In this document: piece after piece, positions 46,418-56,780 of the stretch
Layout of the letters: every line of letters starts with the position of its first letter
How positions within the stretch are numbered: position 1 is the stretch's first letter
Notes under the pieces: generated by a model
What the model was told of the DNA's origin: nothing
Database searches by the model: none
Seen by the model: the letters and a program-made list of their open reading frames with translations, nothing else
Translations under genes and position numbers: made by a program
Assembly: GCA_949592205.1 (NCBI GenBank)
Contig: CATIUR010000013.1
Location: forward strand, 682,001-746,000
Source of the DNA: Helichrysum umbraculigerum
Taxonomy: Eukaryota > Streptophyta > Magnoliopsida > Asterales > Asteraceae
Reading direction: 5' to 3'
Length of the DNA stretch: 64,000 bases

Positions 46418-46687
46418 ACTGAGGGAATCTCCTCAGTATCCTGAAGACGCAAGACATAGATAATATCCTAATATTATTAACAGCAAAAGATCTAAGGATT
46501 GTACAATCCTAAGATTAAAGTTCAAAAGGAGTGCAGGAAATTAAAATTGTCTTGTGGCCAACATGAACCACATTTAAACACAACCATGGTTGACCATACC
46601 AGGTCAACCGCGCCCCAAATCATTATTTTGTTACAATCACAACCCTTGGAACCTAAAAACATGAAAGCTAAACTAGGCTCCGGCTAG

Positions 46688-48325
46688 TTATATGCCTTCC
46701 TTGCCCAGGGTTAGATCTGCATCTTCAGTAGGATTCTCTGGAGTCTTTGATGCAGGGTCTGGGGTGTTCATTTCAGTATCTTCAATGAAGATTGAGATCT
46801 TCTGTGATGATGCATCAAAATCCTTCTTGGCTGGTATTTTGGTACCTTTGCCGCTAGCTTCATCAAGGAAATCTCCGACTGCTGGATCTTCGCCTTTTAA
46901 TTTCACCAATCTATCTTGCCAAGCTTGGATGTTCCAGAATGACGTATCGAGACCCTTGGCACTAGCTTCAGTTACCATCAGGATCCTAGCTTTGAGCACT
47001 GCAACAGCTGCATCTCTCTTGATACCAGCAACCAGGATCTCTCGCCCTTCCTCAATCTTCTTCTGAGCTTCAATTTCTTTTTGAGCAGCATAAGCCTTGA
47101 CATCCTTGATCTCTCTCTTCAAACTAGCGATCTCCTGATTGGAAGATTCTGCAGCAATGGCAGCTGTCTTCTTTATGCTCTCTACCATCTCCACGTTCTC
47201 CTTGTAACGATCAGCTACCTGTTCCATAGCCTAGAAAAAACAGGTATGATTAAGATACAGGGATGAAGCGTAGGAGAGGAATTAAACGAGGGAGATAAGA
47301 TATACCTTATCGAAATCAAGCGTGGGTTCATCAGGATCCTCAGTAATGTTGGCTTTCCTCTTCTTGGTAGTTGACCTGGAACGGGTGTTAGGGGCTCTAA
47401 CCTTGCTAGGTTGAGCGATTGGTTTTTCCTCCTTGATTGATACATCCTCATCATCGATATCCGACAAGGAGAAGAAAGGTGCTATTTTAAGGGTACAATT
47501 TTAAAATGGATTCAGGAGAAGCACTTTATTGAGAATAGAATGTGAGGATTACCTGATGAAGCTGGAGTTGTCTTTTGTGATTTCATGACTACTGGAGAAC
47601 AGGGGTGCGTGAACGTCCTGTTACTTTCAGGAACTTTCAAGAAATTCTCTATCAACTCTTCTGTATCAGAAAGAGGGGGAGCCAACTTCTCGAAACTTGC
47701 TGCAAGGAAAATGGTATAAATCAGAGATAATATTACGTATGGGGATAAATCCCTAATATGATCTTTATCCTACCATTTGAAAGCCAAACAGTCGGAATTA
47801 ATTCCTCGTCTGGTAAAGATCTTCGATCAACAAAGAAAAACCTCTCTTTCCACTTGTGGTCATTCTGGGTGACACAATGAACGAGGTGTTGGCTATTAGG
47901 TTTGATTTTAAGAAGGAAGTAATTGGAGCCGTGTGAGCGGAGATGATAACTTTGGGCTACCTCAGGAATTCCAAGATGTGTCTGGTGAGAATCATTGACA
48001 GATTGAATAACGAAAAGAGTGCGCTAGATCATGGTCATTGTTTGTGAATAACATAGTCCTGTCATGCCGAAGAGATCCATGTAAATGTCCGGAAAGAATA
48101 TTTAAGCCCTAGGGTAAAAGGAAATTCGGGAAAGCATATCCATCGATCTGATCGATGATCGGCATGGATATTAGGATCATGGGCTCGGAAGACGGTGTTT
48201 TCAGGAAAAGCGCTTATGAGTTTTTGCATATCGGAATCGGATAACGAAGAAGGAACAGGGTTGGAAATCATTTTTTGATCAATAAATTCAGGGAGGTCTG
48301 ACTCGTTTTTGGTTGCCGGATTCAT
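46688..48325 (-). pseudogene. Antisense four-exon gene in the 3' region of the Tat element
   Basis: Exons on the minus strand: 48325-47774, 47699-47553, 47481-47306, 47230-46688. All three introns have GT-AG ends (donors G/GTAGG, CAG/GTAAT, AAG/GTATA), and phases 1, 1, 0 join the frames without a stop. Exon 1 starts MNPATKNESDLPEF and contains HADHRSDRWICFPEFPFTLG, which I recognise from the 'putative gypsy-type transposon' protein region (Transposase_28-like) of Tat elements. Exon 4 is a coiled coil (SNQEIASLKREIKDVKAYAA) with an acidic tail. Exon 1 is broken by a one-base loss near 48075 and a TAG near 48030. Antisense genes of this type are described for Tat/Retand-like elements; their function is unknown. 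Confidence 0.78.
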
Positions 48326-48540
48326 TATCTAAGTGAAAGCAAGTAAACGGTAAAGAGAGAAAAGAAAAAATAGTACCTGATAAAGACCTGAGAAGGAAAG
48401 CGGAATGGAGGTTGAACGAGATATGATATGCGTCAGAATCGCTATAAATACTCAGACACGATAATCGATGTAACTACCTAACACGATTTAAGTGGTTACA
48501 CTGAGAAGTTACAACGTTTAAGGATCCTGAAAAACGTTAT

Positions 48541-48555
48541 AACTTCGGGGGCAAT
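48541..48555 (+). promoter_or_regulatory. Polypurine tract of the Tat element
   Basis: ACTTCGGGGGCAAT ends directly at the 3' LTR. A G-run at the LTR edge is the usual primer site for plus-strand synthesis. Confidence 0.7.
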
Positions 48556-49684
48556 TGTTGTGGGTAGATTTTTATCTAACTTTGCAGGATCCTTACCAGC
48601 ATCATAATACTGTTACTCAGGTATGGAAGTTGTTTACATTTATTATTCGTGTCAAAGGATATTGATGATTTGTAAGTTTGCATTCAGGATCACGGATATA
48701 ACTGAGGATCCTGGGATTATCTTTGTTATTTGTCTTGTAGGATCCTATTCAGGATACATTTATCTAACACAATTATGCAGGATTCTGGACCAGGAAGATA
48801 TTTATTTAAGGATCCTATGATCAATCTCGGAGTACACATTGCTCAGGATCCTAGACTTATCTTAGTTAAGGATCTTGAACTATATAACACGTTTATTTTT
48901 CTTGAGTATTGACCAGGTCTTGGGAGGACGCGTCAACTGAACTGTACTCCTGATTATGTGGTGAGCTCTTGATACGAATTTGTGAAGACTAAGTCACCAG
49001 CACGTGTAAAATGAAGTCAAAAGAGACGTTGGTGGTCTTCATCCTTCATCGGAGGATCCCTGAAATCTCGGAAATATTGTTATACGCTCTTAGTATTTAA
49101 ACGAGGCTCGGATGATCATTTAGGTTAACGTTTACTCACTATTTTCACTGGAAATACACACAAACACTTTGTCCTTTCTTTCTTTTACGATTATTTCATC
49201 AACACTTAGCTAAAATCACAAAAAATTCACTTAGCCGATCATCCTTGTGCTCTTAGTTTGTAATCATTTACTTTCATTTTAATAAGATTTACAAAGGCAA
49301 GGATCGTTTGATCCTTCCCGAGGTTTTGTGCCGGCGATCAACCTTGATCAAGGGCTTTCCTCGTATATCATCGTGTCGTTTTTATTTACTTACAGTTCAT
49401 ATCGTGTCAATTGCATTTATTTCATATTTTCATTGTTTAACTTGCATATTACTGATCTTTTCATTGTCAAAATAACATTATCCTCAATCTGTTCTTGAGC
49501 TTTGATATTAAAACGTTTGTTCAACAAGGATCCACGGATTTAATCAATCTTTTTAACACAAAATATTGACTTACTAATAGAGATAATCGCGTAAAGGCGT
49601 AATTATCTTGATAGTAATTTTACACCTGACCTCACAAACTAATTTTTGATCACTAAATTGCTTTAGTAATTTTTGACCAAAACA
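48556..49684 (+). repeat. 3' LTR of the Tat element (1,129 bp)
   Basis: Same sequence as 26526-27653 with about 12 differences by eye, including one small indel near 49222. Followed by CTAAC (49685-49689). Confidence 0.95.
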
Positions 49685-50814
49685 CTAACATTAACATAGT
49701 ATGAAAGTCATGTTTCTCGATGATCAACACAACTTCCCATTAAATCGTTAAATCGACAGTGTAACTTTTAATACATTAAACACCTTCAGTATTTTATAAA
49801 TCGAATAGGAGTACTAAAAGGGTTTCATTCGTGTGTTCGTCTCGTTCTCATTTAATTCGATGTCTTAATAATCTAACACTAAATTTCAAAGTGGAATAAG
49901 AATTAGAAGTGCTAAAGTCCTTAGTCACAACGTGTTTACATAATTTACAAAAAATGAGACCAGCACACGAATCTCGAGTATAAAAATTGTAGGTTCTCGC
50001 ACAAAAATCTATACTTTTATGCAAGTTCGTCTTTCTTACTATTTTTTTTTTGTCAATTTTTATTAGAAATTCTCTCAAATGAGATGTTTGATGTGCTTTC
50101 TTTTACCAACTTATCAACCTTTTCAGGTCCAATAAAATTACTTAAGATGATGAACTTCATGGTAAAAATCTTTCTGAGTTTTTCTTAAAGCAATATAAAT
50201 AGACGTAATATCTAGTTGAAATAATATATAAGATTAATTATGGTATTTAAGATAAATAAAGGTGAGAAAAAATTTATTAAAGTTTTGTTTGTATAGTTAC
50301 TATAGGACCATCTCTTTAAACTTTAAAAAGTGAATTGTTCATGATTCTAAACGAATGTATGTGTCCCAAAATGAAATAACTTAAACATATACATCGATCA
50401 ATATCAACCATTTGAATCACATTATACACCTAATACGGAGTATATTATTACAACCGGATCATTGGCATTTAAATTGCTTCTTCCTTCCTACAAAGTAGTA
50501 AACGATAAAACAATACGTGACTTCTTATCACGAACATTGCCACCCAGGCCACCAATGAACCAACCGAATACTTTGACAGCGGAATCTTACCATTATCCTA
50601 GCTATTGAGATCGGATTCCACCATTGAACCAACTGATTACTTTGAACTGGAACCTCATCACTCGAGATACCCCCGAAGCTAAAACCAAGAACCACTTTGG
50701 CATGTTAATATTTACAATGAAGGGTGAACAACTGAACATATAAAAGTTGGCTACATATATAATTGTGACTCCAATTTAGATATTTGCTATATATATAGTT
50801 GGAGGATCAAAAAA

Positions 50815-51050
50815 GAAGGAAAATTAGGCAGAGAAGAGAGAGAAGCAAATTGATTCAGTATTTTATCACTATGATTCAAAATTTTATTACTATATTTCTA
50901 CATTCTAATGCTTTGGTTCAATATTTTATTTATAGAATTTACTATTTTGCTTCTTTGATTCAAAAGTTATAGATAATAATATTTTGAATCATAGTAGTAA
51001 AATACTGAATCAATTTGTTTCTCCCTCTTCTCTCCCTAAATTTCCTTCTC
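50815..51050. mobile_element. Foldback MITE with about 75-bp inverted repeats
   Basis: Left arm AGAAGGAAAATTAGGCAGAG ... TTGATTCAGTATTTTATCAC ... GATTCAAAATTTTATTA (50815-50890) pairs with the right arm (about 50968-51050), leaving a loop of about 75 bp. No clear target duplication was found, so the class is open. Confidence 0.7.
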
Positions 51051-51061
51051 CATGGAACCGA

Positions 51062-51111
<50 letters not shown>

Positions 51112-51301
51112 CTATTCCAGTCGATTACAGCTAGCCATTAGTTCATGAGTTACATACTTTTGCATTAATAGGTTCAAAATATGAAAATTTCTACAATTAT
51201 TACATATTTTTTACGGAGTAGTATGAATTCCTAAAATTGACTTTTTTGCATTTAGCTAGTTTGTTTCTCATAAGACAATTATAATGGCATCTTATATTAT
51301 T

Positions 51302-51484
51302 GGGTGGTGATTTGTACACCACCACTTTTTTTACCATACACCACCAAAATCTTGTTTTGGATATTTTTGCCCTTGAAATTGTGAAGGAGTGTTTGAAGAA
51401 TTTTAAGTTACAAGGAGTAAAAGGGTCTAAAAATATATTTTAGTGGTGCATGGCAAAAAAGTGGTGGTGTACAAATCACCACCC
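51302..51484. mobile_element. 183-bp MITE with a 9-bp target duplication
   Basis: TATATTATT flanks it at 51293-51301 and 51485-51493. The ends GGGTGGTGATTTGTACACCA and its inverse are inverted repeats of about 45 bp with few mismatches. A 9-bp duplication with G-rich ends suggests a Mutator-like MITE. A degenerate relative lies at about 21745-21885. Confidence 0.88.
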
Positions 51485-51779
51485 TATATTATTTGGAGCT
51501 TAAATTGTATGGAGTAGGATATTAATGAGTGAAAGTTACTTTTGATTTTTTAATTGCTATCATTAATTCTGAATATGTAGGATATTAATGAGTGAAATGT
51601 ACTTTTGATCTTTTAATTGCTATCATTAATTATGAATGTGAAACTGTAGGATGTTTGAATGGTAATTAATTATTTAATCAAAAGATGTTTTTATATATTA
51701 TACACATAATAAAAAGTGAAGGGTATAATAGTAATTGACTATTACTCTTTTTAAGACTATTTCTCATCTACATTATATA

Positions 51780-51812
<33 letters not shown>

Positions 51813-51841
51813 CTAGGTGAAGAACCCGCGACAGCGCGGGT
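51813..51841 (-). mobile_element. Helitron-like 3' end
   Basis: On the minus strand: a near-perfect stem-loop ACCCGCGC-TG-TCGCGGGT (51841-51824), then TCTTCAC, then CTAG (51816-51813) followed by T. This is the standard Helitron 3' layout. The element would extend to higher coordinates; the Tekay insertion at 52109 may cut it. Confidence 0.6.
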
Positions 51842-52108
51842 GTTGTTTTATTTTATATTTTTAAATTGAGTTATTAGTTATCATATTTTTTATGATTGTT
51901 GTTATTTTAGTTGTTGCTTGATGTAAATAGTGTTTTAGTTGAAGTTAAAAGTAGCGTTTCAAAAAAGTATATGAAAACATATGGATATGTGAAAATGATG
52001 TAGGTGTTTCATAGTTACTGAGTAACATTTATTTCCTATTGATTCAATTATTTTATATTGATATAAGTTCGTAAAGTATATCGTATATAGTAATTCCTAG
52101 GATGTTTT

Positions 52109-53354
52109 TGTAACACCCAGTTTCTGGGTCTAGAAATAAATTGTATTTATTAAATTTTAAATGGTTATTTAATATAAATAGGTGAAAGAGTCACAGGGTT
52201 TATTGTGGCTAATAAAAAAAGTACTTGTTTTAAATTGTTAAAACTAACGGTAAAATAAAATATTTTGTCTCGCGGGTATTTTCGGGTTCCAGACAATAGG
52301 CTTAGAAGGGGATAAAATTTATACTAATTAAAATGTGGGGCGGTGGGAATAACCGACTCATTTTCACCAACCTTATTTCCAGGATCTTCATTTTAGTTCT
52401 TATGCTTTCTAAAAATCTCTCGAATCACTTCAATAGAAAATCAAAAGGAGATTAAGTAATTACTTTGTGTTTTGGGTTTCTACTTGATTTCAAGAAGAGT
52501 ATCTTATTCTTCATCATCTTTTTGTTCTTCCCCAAATTATAAGCAAAAGGAAACTCAGTGATATTAGACCACTGAGTTGAAGAATTGGGAATATCGGTGA
52601 GTGATAACTGTATTCTTCGGTTCAACCCAGTTGTATCAAGTTTGGTTACAACGGGTGAACATATTTGTTATTGGTTATGGATTGTTTTGTTATTTGGGTT
52701 AATGCTGATATTGTTGATTGGTTATTTATTTTCCGTAATGGCATGACTATTATGCATTATGTGACTATGTGAATTATTAAGAGGTCAACACTGGTTGGGT
52801 TTGTTTCTATTGTTTGGCTGGCGGGGTTTCTGATACATATAGTTGATGGATGAACCCTAGTCAGTGAAGATAGCTTCAAACTATCGGTAAATCACTGTGA
52901 TGGCATACCAGTGGTTAAGGTGTTCTTGTGATGGCATACCAAGAACCTCCGGTCCTCTTTGATTGTTTCGGATTATGTTTATTTGTTTTAAGATTTGTTA
53001 TTTCTGGATTTAACTGTCGGATACAGTTCCATTCACTTAGCTGTGAGCTAATCCCACCGTGTTTAATATTTTGCAGATTTTGTTTATGGTTAGAGGATGG
53101 TGATAGCATGGTACACGGGATGGATGTTTGACTATTACTACTGCGAATTACTCTGATCTTTTGGAAAATTAATGTCATGTTTTGATGGAAAAAATTTAAC
53201 ACCCGGTCTTAAGTATATGTTTGTAATATAAAACTATAAGTGTGAAGTTTGAAAACTTGCTACTTTTGTATATGTAAATATGGTATTTGTGTTTTGGGAC
53301 TCGCTTCCGAGGTTTATTTATATAAATTATGTTTGTTAAAAGGAGGGTGTTATA
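52109..53354 (+). repeat. 5' LTR of the Tekay-like element (1,246 bp)
   Basis: Begins TGTAACACCCAGTTTCTGGG and ends GGAGGGTGTTATA. The usual end would be TTACA; both LTRs have TTATA, so the change predates this insertion or is normal for the family. Confidence 0.9.
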
Positions 53355-53357
53355 AGT

Positions 53358-53369
53358 TGGTATCAGAGC
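53358..53369 (+). promoter_or_regulatory. Tekay-like primer-binding site
   Basis: TGGTATCAGAGC, three bases inside the LTR, complementary to the 3' end of initiator methionine tRNA. Confidence 0.88.
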
Positions 53370-53514
53370 ATAGGTTTGGGTGAATTGGACATTGACAAAT
53401 GTTCAATCCCAAATCTATTTGGTGTTAGTCAAACATTCAAGTGGTGAGATTTAGCTATTGAATGGGGGGTTGATTGGTTAGTATGTTAGGTACTAACGAT
53501 TAACGAATTGTGAG

Positions 53515-54830
53515 ATGTTGTTTTGTAACAGAAATGGCAGATACCCGATCAGCACTCCTAATAATGTTCCTAGAAATGATGTTCCACCTCCAAAAACTCA
53601 GAATGACAAACATGGGCAGACGGGTACTTCACATGTAAATCAGGAGGATTCTAACCAAGAGGATTATCTTTCGCGGTTAGAGGATGAGGTATTAAGACTT
53701 AGAGGAATTGAACAGCGGTATATTCTGGATAAGCAAACTAGATCATCTTAGCAGAGGGCTGTGTTTCCTCCACCACAGCAACAGAAAAGAGTTTGCTCAT
53801 TTAAAACCTTTATGTCCAGTAAACCTTCAGAATTTCAGGGAAGTACAAATCCTACGGTGACTTTGGATTGGTTAAGAGACGTTGAAAGGAAGTTTGAAGT
53901 ATGTCAATGTGAGGATGAAATAAAGGTTCCCTATGCTGTGCAATTGTTGAAAGGATCAGCCATGACCTGGTGGGATTCCATTACGGCTCATTTGACTTCT
54001 CAGCAGAAAGCCTCTATTCGATGGACTGATTTTCATAATGAGGTATGTAAACAGTTTTGTTCAGAGTTTGATATGACAAGGATTAGACATGAGTTTTTGG
54101 AATTGAATTGACTGATCAAATGACCATGGATGAACTTATTACTCAATTCTCGGAGAAAATGCGCTTTGTTCAACAGTGGGTGCCTAATGATAAAATTAGA
54201 ATTGAACATTTCGTTGGAACATTACCCCCTCACTATCGGACAACTGTGAGATTGGTAAATTCACTTACCCATGCTTTTACTTTAGCTAGATCTGTGGATA
54301 ATGATGTAAGGGCTTTGAAAAAATTGAACAAGGATAAGACTTTGCAACAGTCTAGAAATAGTTCTTCGGGGAATAAAGGAAATCAACAAAATCGAAGATT
54401 GAGTTTTAGTGATGATTCTACTGGCAGAATTTCGTGGTGTGTTGATTATAAAGCTAGACACACGGGACCGTGTACATCTGAGACTGCGAGATGTGGAAAA
54501 TGTGGACTGTTTGGACATAACATTAGAGATTGTGCTTATCCGCGGTTTGTGTGCTGGAATTGTCAGAAAGAGGGTCACAGGGCAGGGCAGTGTCCGGAAA
54601 AAGTGAGGCAGGGTTCAGGTTTGGCTGGAAGTTCGGGTTCGGGTGCGGGTTCTTCATCATCTTTGGGACAGAAAAGAAAGAATGTGCCACCGGCAACTGC
54701 TAGAGCTTTTCAGATGACTGTGGGTGAAGCTCTTGGGATTGAGGATGTCGAAACAGGTATATTTTGCGTTAATCTTGTTTATTATGCATTGTATATGATT
54801 AGAGTTATAAAGTTGCTTGTTGCGTGGTAA
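53515..54830 (+). pseudogene. Tekay-like gag, broken frame
   Basis: Probable start ATG at 53534 (MADTRS), followed quickly by a shift into the frame of PNNVPRNDVPPPKTQ. A TAG lies at 53749-53751 and a further stop and shift near 54108. The gag core is at 53800-54110 (FQGSTNPTVTLDWLRDVERK, LKGSAMTWWDSI, WTDFHNEVCKQF); then KMRFVQQWVPNDKIRIEHFV; then two CCHC zinc knuckles, CGKCGLFGHNIRDC and CWNCQKEGHRAGQC. Gag would bind RNA and form the particle. Three defects make it non-functional here. Confidence 0.88.
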
Positions 54831-54896
54831 TTTGGAAATTGTTAAGATTAGGATTCTAAATTAAAGGGGTATGATTAGATTTCGGGGATGAAATCT

Positions 54897-54914
54897 TTTT
54901 AAGGGGGATAGATT
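54897..54914 (+). promoter_or_regulatory. Polypurine tract of the Tekay-like element
   Basis: TTTTAAGGGGGATAGATT, ending at the 3' LTR start. Confidence 0.75.
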
Positions 54915-56173
54915 TGTAACACCCAGTTTCTGGGTCTAGAAATAAATTGTATTTATTAAATTTTAAATGGTTATTTAATATAAATAGGTAAAAGAGTTAC
55001 AGGGTTTATAGTGACTAATAAAAAAAGTACTTGTTTTAAATTGTTAAAACTAACAGTAAAATAAAATATTTTGTCTCGCTTTCGGGTTCCAGACAATAGG
55101 CTTAGAAGGGGATAAAATTTATACTAATTAAAATGTAGGGCGGTGGGTGTCGCACCCCCAAATTATGATGCGGAAGCGGTTCGGGTCGAGGCGCGACTAA
55201 TACGGTAATCACAGCACATAAGATATAATGAACGACCACTATATGCGTTGTTTTACAACTTGTATTGATTAAACAAAAGTTTACATCAAAAGTATAGTTT
55301 ACTTTAGCTCGTTTGAAATTGAGAGATTTAAATACATAATTAATTTATACAAAATATAATAATGCAGCTAAATCTCTGATAGTTTGCATGCTGACTCGAG
55401 CTAATGAATCCTGATTGGGCAGTCCAACCTACTGCTGAGTACCTGTGATACATGCTAAAATAGGTCAGCGAAACGCTGGTGAGCTCACAGGTTTGTATGT
55501 CAACACATATTTGTATGAACCGCAAGATTTAATTGAATTTAAAATGCAATTAAGCAAAATAAAAGTTATACAGCCATGAGCACATAGTCTGAGCTTAACT
55601 TGAGGGTCGGGTCCAATTAAGGAATTCCGATCGAGGTGCCTCCTACGAGTGCCTAATCCACACTCGTCTACCCAAATGCTAGTACGTCCGTTTGACCAGT
55701 TAGTGCTTGCTAACCCGGACGAGGATTGTCAATCCTATATGATATCATATAATAACATTCACGCTACAGATATATTACCAAACTATGTTGTAGAGGGCTT
55801 TAAATTGATTAGTGAAAACAACTCATGTAGTATTTGATTTCGAATGGTACTTGCGTTCATATTGTAAAACAAAACGAGCAATGATATCACACCCCAGAGT
55901 AAAACAGTAAAAGATGGGCCATGAGACTCACCTGAGTCTTGAGAGTTTAAATTAATAAACTTGGTTTGATTAGCCGAGTAGTGATGTCCGAAGACTTGTA
56001 ACCTGAGGGTGTCCACGACACGCGATGGTTATAAATATATATAGATGTCTCAACAGACCATCTATGCTAGTTGCTCATTCAACTAGAAATGTCCAAATGA
56101 TTTGGTTTGTTTGATTAGATTTGAGTTTTGAAAATATGTACGGCCTGTTGGTGACGGTTTGTAATAATAATCC

Positions 56174-56284
<111 letters not shown>

Positions 56285-56363
56285 GTGTCTCGTTGTTTCG
56301 TATACTTGTAAAAGTATATTTGTACACTTGTGTATGTATATGTTTACATAAATGTTTTGAAGT

Positions 56364-56370
<7 letters not shown>

Positions 56371-56444
<74 letters not shown>

Positions 56445-56445
56445 C
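56371..56445. repeat. (AT)n microsatellite
   Basis: About 36 AT units with one GT interruption near 56427, about 85 bp after the ATT repeat. Confidence 0.95.
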
Positions 56446-56780
56446 CGAAAGTGTAGATTTATATATAAATTTGTTCGAATGTATATTTATTCGATAGTAA
56501 GCATGTGTCCGAATGTTAGTGTATCCGAATGTATCTATATATTTAAGTCCGAATTTGTAATTATCCGAAGTTTAGTTTGTCCGAATGTGTTCGAGTCCGA
56601 ATTTAGCGAGTCCGAAACTATGAAATCCGAACTCTGGGTCCAAAACACTGTTCATCCGAAAGTCAACTCCGAAAGTTGACTTTCGAAGTCAAAAATCCGA
56701 ATTTGGCTAGAAAATCCGAAGTTAGCTTGAAAATCCGAAAGTCAACCAAAGTCAAAGTTCTGAGTGAAACTGAGTCCGAA
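56443..56780 (+). repeat. Cluster of 15 TCCGAA motifs
   Basis: By eye, 15 exact TCCGAA in about 335 bp, all in the same orientation, with extra near matches (TTCGAA, TTCGAG). Typical contexts are GTCCGAATTT, ATCCGAATG, AATCCGAAGT and GAGTCCGAA. A pair of inverted segments (GAAAGTCAACTCCGAAAG and TTGACTTTCGAAG) lies at about 56659-56692. Confidence 0.8.

Larger units (their letters stand above)
45241..46687 (+). other. Tat 3' region, non-coding part
   Basis: Contains a cluster of short hairpins (45746-46083), a string of AGGATCCT words (46150-46270), and an (AT)n tract at 46354-46413 flanked by two near-copies of CTGAGGGAATCTCCTCAG (about 46318 and 46419). No gene is seen on the plus strand; frames here are short and overlap the repeats. 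The 3' end of the antisense gene begins at 46688. Confidence 0.65.
26526..49684 (+). mobile_element. Ty3/gypsy retrotransposon, Tat lineage, with a nested Athila element
   Basis: LTRs at 26526-27653 and 48556-49684 with CTAAC target duplications; PBS and polypurine tract are in place. Without the nested Athila element the element is about 11.3 kb. Two RNase H regions (the usual one after reverse transcriptase, then a second starting WTLYTDGASN) and an antisense gene between pol and the 3' LTR are features of the Tat lineage. By eye the LTRs differ at about 12 positions (about 1%), so the insertion is recent, yet gag and protease contain stops. The whole element, apart from the nested one, is rich in GGATC. 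Confidence 0.93.
49690..52108. other. Intergenic region with two MITEs, (AT)n tracts and a Helitron-like end
   Basis: AT-rich, no supported gene. 50520-50690 has two loosely repeated segments (CCACCAATGAACCAACCGAATACTT and CCACCATTGAACCAACTGATTACTT) that I cannot explain. (AT)n tracts lie at 51067-51107 and 51787-51812. Separate entries cover the MITEs and the Helitron-like end. This DNA probably hosted the Tat insertion on one side and the Tekay insertion on the other. Confidence 0.5.

Noticed and set aside
54282..54606. Extra frames over the Tekay gag
   Set aside because: They are out-of-frame shadows of the zinc-knuckle region.
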